Assembly (NCBI RefSeq): GCF_010977575.1
Contig: NZ_CP048812.1
Span: 558,001 to 622,000 of the forward strand
Source of the DNA: Halomonas socia
GTDB lineage: Bacteria > Pseudomonadota > Gammaproteobacteria > Pseudomonadales > Halomonadaceae
DNA: 64,000 bases
Direction: 5' to 3'
Shown here: in pieces, positions 62,823 to 64,000 of the stretch
How positions within the stretch are numbered: the first letter of the stretch is position 1
Layout of the letters: each line of letters opens with the position of its first letter
Position numbers and translations under genes: made by a program
The notes under the pieces: generated by a model
Database searches by the model: none
Told to the model about the DNA's origin: nothing
Seen by the model: only the letters and a program-made list of their open reading frames with translations

Positions 62823-63719
62823 ATGCACCCCACCCTCAAGCCCGCCGGCGAAGGCCTGCGCACCCGGCTGTTTCAGGTCATCTTCGAGTCGGACACAGCG
62901 CTGGCCAAGGGCTTCGATATCGCGCTGATCATTGCCATCCTGGCCAGCGTGCTGATCGTCATGCTCGACAGCGTCGAGCACCTGAGCGCTACCTACGGCG
63001 GGCTGTTCTACTGGCTGGAGTGGGGCTTTACCCTGGCCTTTAGCGTGGAATTGCTGCTGCGCATCTACTGCCTGGAGCGCCCCCACCAGTACCTCAAGAG
63101 CTTCTACGGCGTGGTCGACCTGCTGGCGATCCTACCCACCTGGCTGCTGCTGGTGGTGCCGGGCACCCAGTCGTTGGTGATGATCCGCCTGCTGCGGGTG
63201 CTGCGTATCTTCCGCGTGCTGCGGCTGATGCAGTTCGTCGGCGAGGGGCGGCTGCTGGTCGAGTCGCTCAAGAACAGCTGGCACCAGATCATGCTGTTCC
63301 TGTTTGCGGTGCTGATGATGGTGACGCTGTTCTCGTCGCTGATGTACGTCATCGAGTCGCGCGAGGCGGGCTTTACCAGCATCCCGATGTCGATCTACTG
63401 GGGTATCGTCACCCTGACCACGGTGGGCTACGGCGATATCGTGCCGGTGACGCCGCTCGGCCAGGCGATCTCAACCCTGGTGATGCTGCTCGGCTACTCG
63501 ATCATCGCGGTACCCACCGGGGTATTCTCCGCCGAGGTGATTCGCTCGATTCGCGCCGATCGCTACTCCGACGAGGCCTGCCCCGGCTGCGGCCACGACC
63601 GCCACGAGCAGCGCGCCCGCTACTGCCTGCGCTGCGGCACCTGGCTCGACGAGGAGAGCCCCGATCCCAACGCCGAGCAGGAACACAACGACGACGCCCC
63701 CTCCACCGATCCGGCGTGA
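62823..63719 (+). CDS. voltage-gated-type potassium channel with C-terminal zinc ribbon
   Basis: A 298-residue channel with six helices: an S4-like segment rich in Arg (MIRLLRVLRIFRVLRLMQFV, residues about 120-140), a pore loop with the selectivity filter TVGYGD, and S6. After the last helix comes a short cytoplasmic tail with a zinc ribbon of two CxxC pairs (EACPGCGHDRHEQ, YCLRCGTW). It would conduct K+ across the inner membrane. It follows the CYTH gene by 17 bases. Confidence 0.92.
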   Translation: MHPTLKPAGEGLRTRLFQVIFESDTALAKGFDIALIIAILASVLIVMLDSVEHLSATYGGLFYWLEWGFTLAFSVELLLRIYCLERPHQYLKSFYGVVDLLAILPTWLLLVVPGTQSLVMIRLLRVLRIFRVLRLMQFVGEGRLLVESLKNSWHQIMLFLFAVLMMVTLFSSLMYVIESREAGFTSIPMSIYWGIVTLTTVGYGDIVPVTPLGQAISTLVMLLGYSIIAVPTGVFSAEVIRSIRADRYSDEACPGCGHDRHEQRARYCLRCGTWLDEESPDPNAEQEHNDDAPSTDPA

Positions 63720-63738
63720 GGGGGCGTGGCGGCCTTGC

Positions 63739-64000
63739 TCAGACCTGGAAGGGTGCCGGGTCGCCGCGCCCTTCGCGCACGATCACCGGCGGCAGATCAC
63801 GCAGGTCGACCACCGTGGTCGGCTCCAGATGGCAGGCGCCGCCGTCGATGATCAGGTCGAGGTGGGCGCCGAAGCGCTCGCGAATCTCCTCGGGGTCGGT
63901 CATCGGCAGCTCCTCGCCGACCGGGATCAGTGTCACGCTCATCAGCGGCTCACCCAGCGCGGCGAGCAGCGCATGGGTGATCCGGTGGTCCGGTACGCGT
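63739..64000 (-). CDS. YciO/YrdC/Sua5-family protein, C-terminal part
   Basis: The last 86 codons of a gene that starts beyond the window. RVPDHRITHALLAALGEPLM and IDGGACHLEPTTVVDL match the YciO/YrdC/Sua5 family, which makes or uses threonylcarbamoyl-adenylate for tRNA modification. The ending without an extra domain fits YciO-type proteins more than Sua5. Confidence 0.85.
   Translation of the reverse strand, partial: RVPDHRITHALLAALGEPLMSVTLIPVGEELPMTDPEEIRERFGAHLDLIIDGGACHLEPTTVVDLRDLPPVIVREGRGDPAPFQV

Overview
The window looks like a chromosomal piece of a Halomonas-like gammaproteobacterium. The basis is a GC-rich background with high-GC codon use, plus a housekeeping block (guaB-guaA, xseA, glrR-qseG-glrK, argA, pit with its DUF47 partner, CYTH protein, K+ channel, YciO/YrdC/Sua5) typical of Halomonadaceae. 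Several AT-richer patches and many broken genes mark acquired DNA. I saw no transposase, integrase, rRNA or tRNA.

Layout. 0-3.5 kb: end of a permease, a Tat-exported aldo/keto reductase, a DUF6064 membrane protein, a SEC-C mini-protein, a LysE exporter and a frameshifted RidA gene. 3.5-6.5 kb: an OmpR-type two-component system co-transcribed with a MipA/OmpV outer-membrane protein, with an 11-bp direct-repeat operator upstream. 6.6-26.7 kb: a regulator-rich redox region with SDRs, a two-subunit molybdenum hydroxylase with its XdhC factor, a GST, a glyoxalase-like protein, an NmrA-like reductase, an aldo/keto reductase, RidA proteins and many LysR/AraC/TetR regulators. It is scattered with gene stumps and holds second copies of the LysE and RidA genes. 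26.7-31.7 kb: a mosaic of broken genes (HAD phosphatase, frameshifted membrane protein, lipoprotein tail, HD protein, hipBA with a gutted hipA) around an AT-rich patch of small orphan genes.

31.9-49.4 kb is an accretion hotspot between a D-amino-acid-dehydrogenase-like gene (called dadA-like) and guaA. Fragments of the 3' end of the dadA-like gene recur at about 34.7, 37.4 and 45.7 kb, and fragments of the guaA 3' end recur at about 34.35, 34.62 and 45.46 kb. Twice they are joined as guaA'-dadA' scars, as expected if cargo units were added one after another by recombination between gene ends. The cargo is: (A) an orphan membrane protein; (B) a broken PAAR gene with a TPR lipoprotein, a SixA-CHAD protein and a type I restriction system carrying a RhuM-Fic protein; (C) a compact four-gene operon at 46.07-49.06 kb.

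Unit C is the best candidate for an undescribed system. It encodes a small protein with an MGSSGSG N-terminus, a PfkB kinase fused to a nucleoside 2-deoxyribosyltransferase, a QueC-like ATP-PPase and an HhH-GPD DNA glycosylase-like protein that carries a one-base frameshift in a G-run. The genes are overlapping or nearly so and sit in a defence-type hotspot. I propose a nucleobase/nucleoside-handling immune system in which the QueC-like enzyme may modify the N-terminus of the small protein.

49.4-64 kb is conserved core. A near-consensus sigma-54 promoter, upstream GGCGACA motifs and a strong terminator precede glrK, outlining a possible noncoding RNA in the position glmY holds in enterics. 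Several frame breaks lie in homopolymers, so base-calling errors must be excluded before those genes are called dead.
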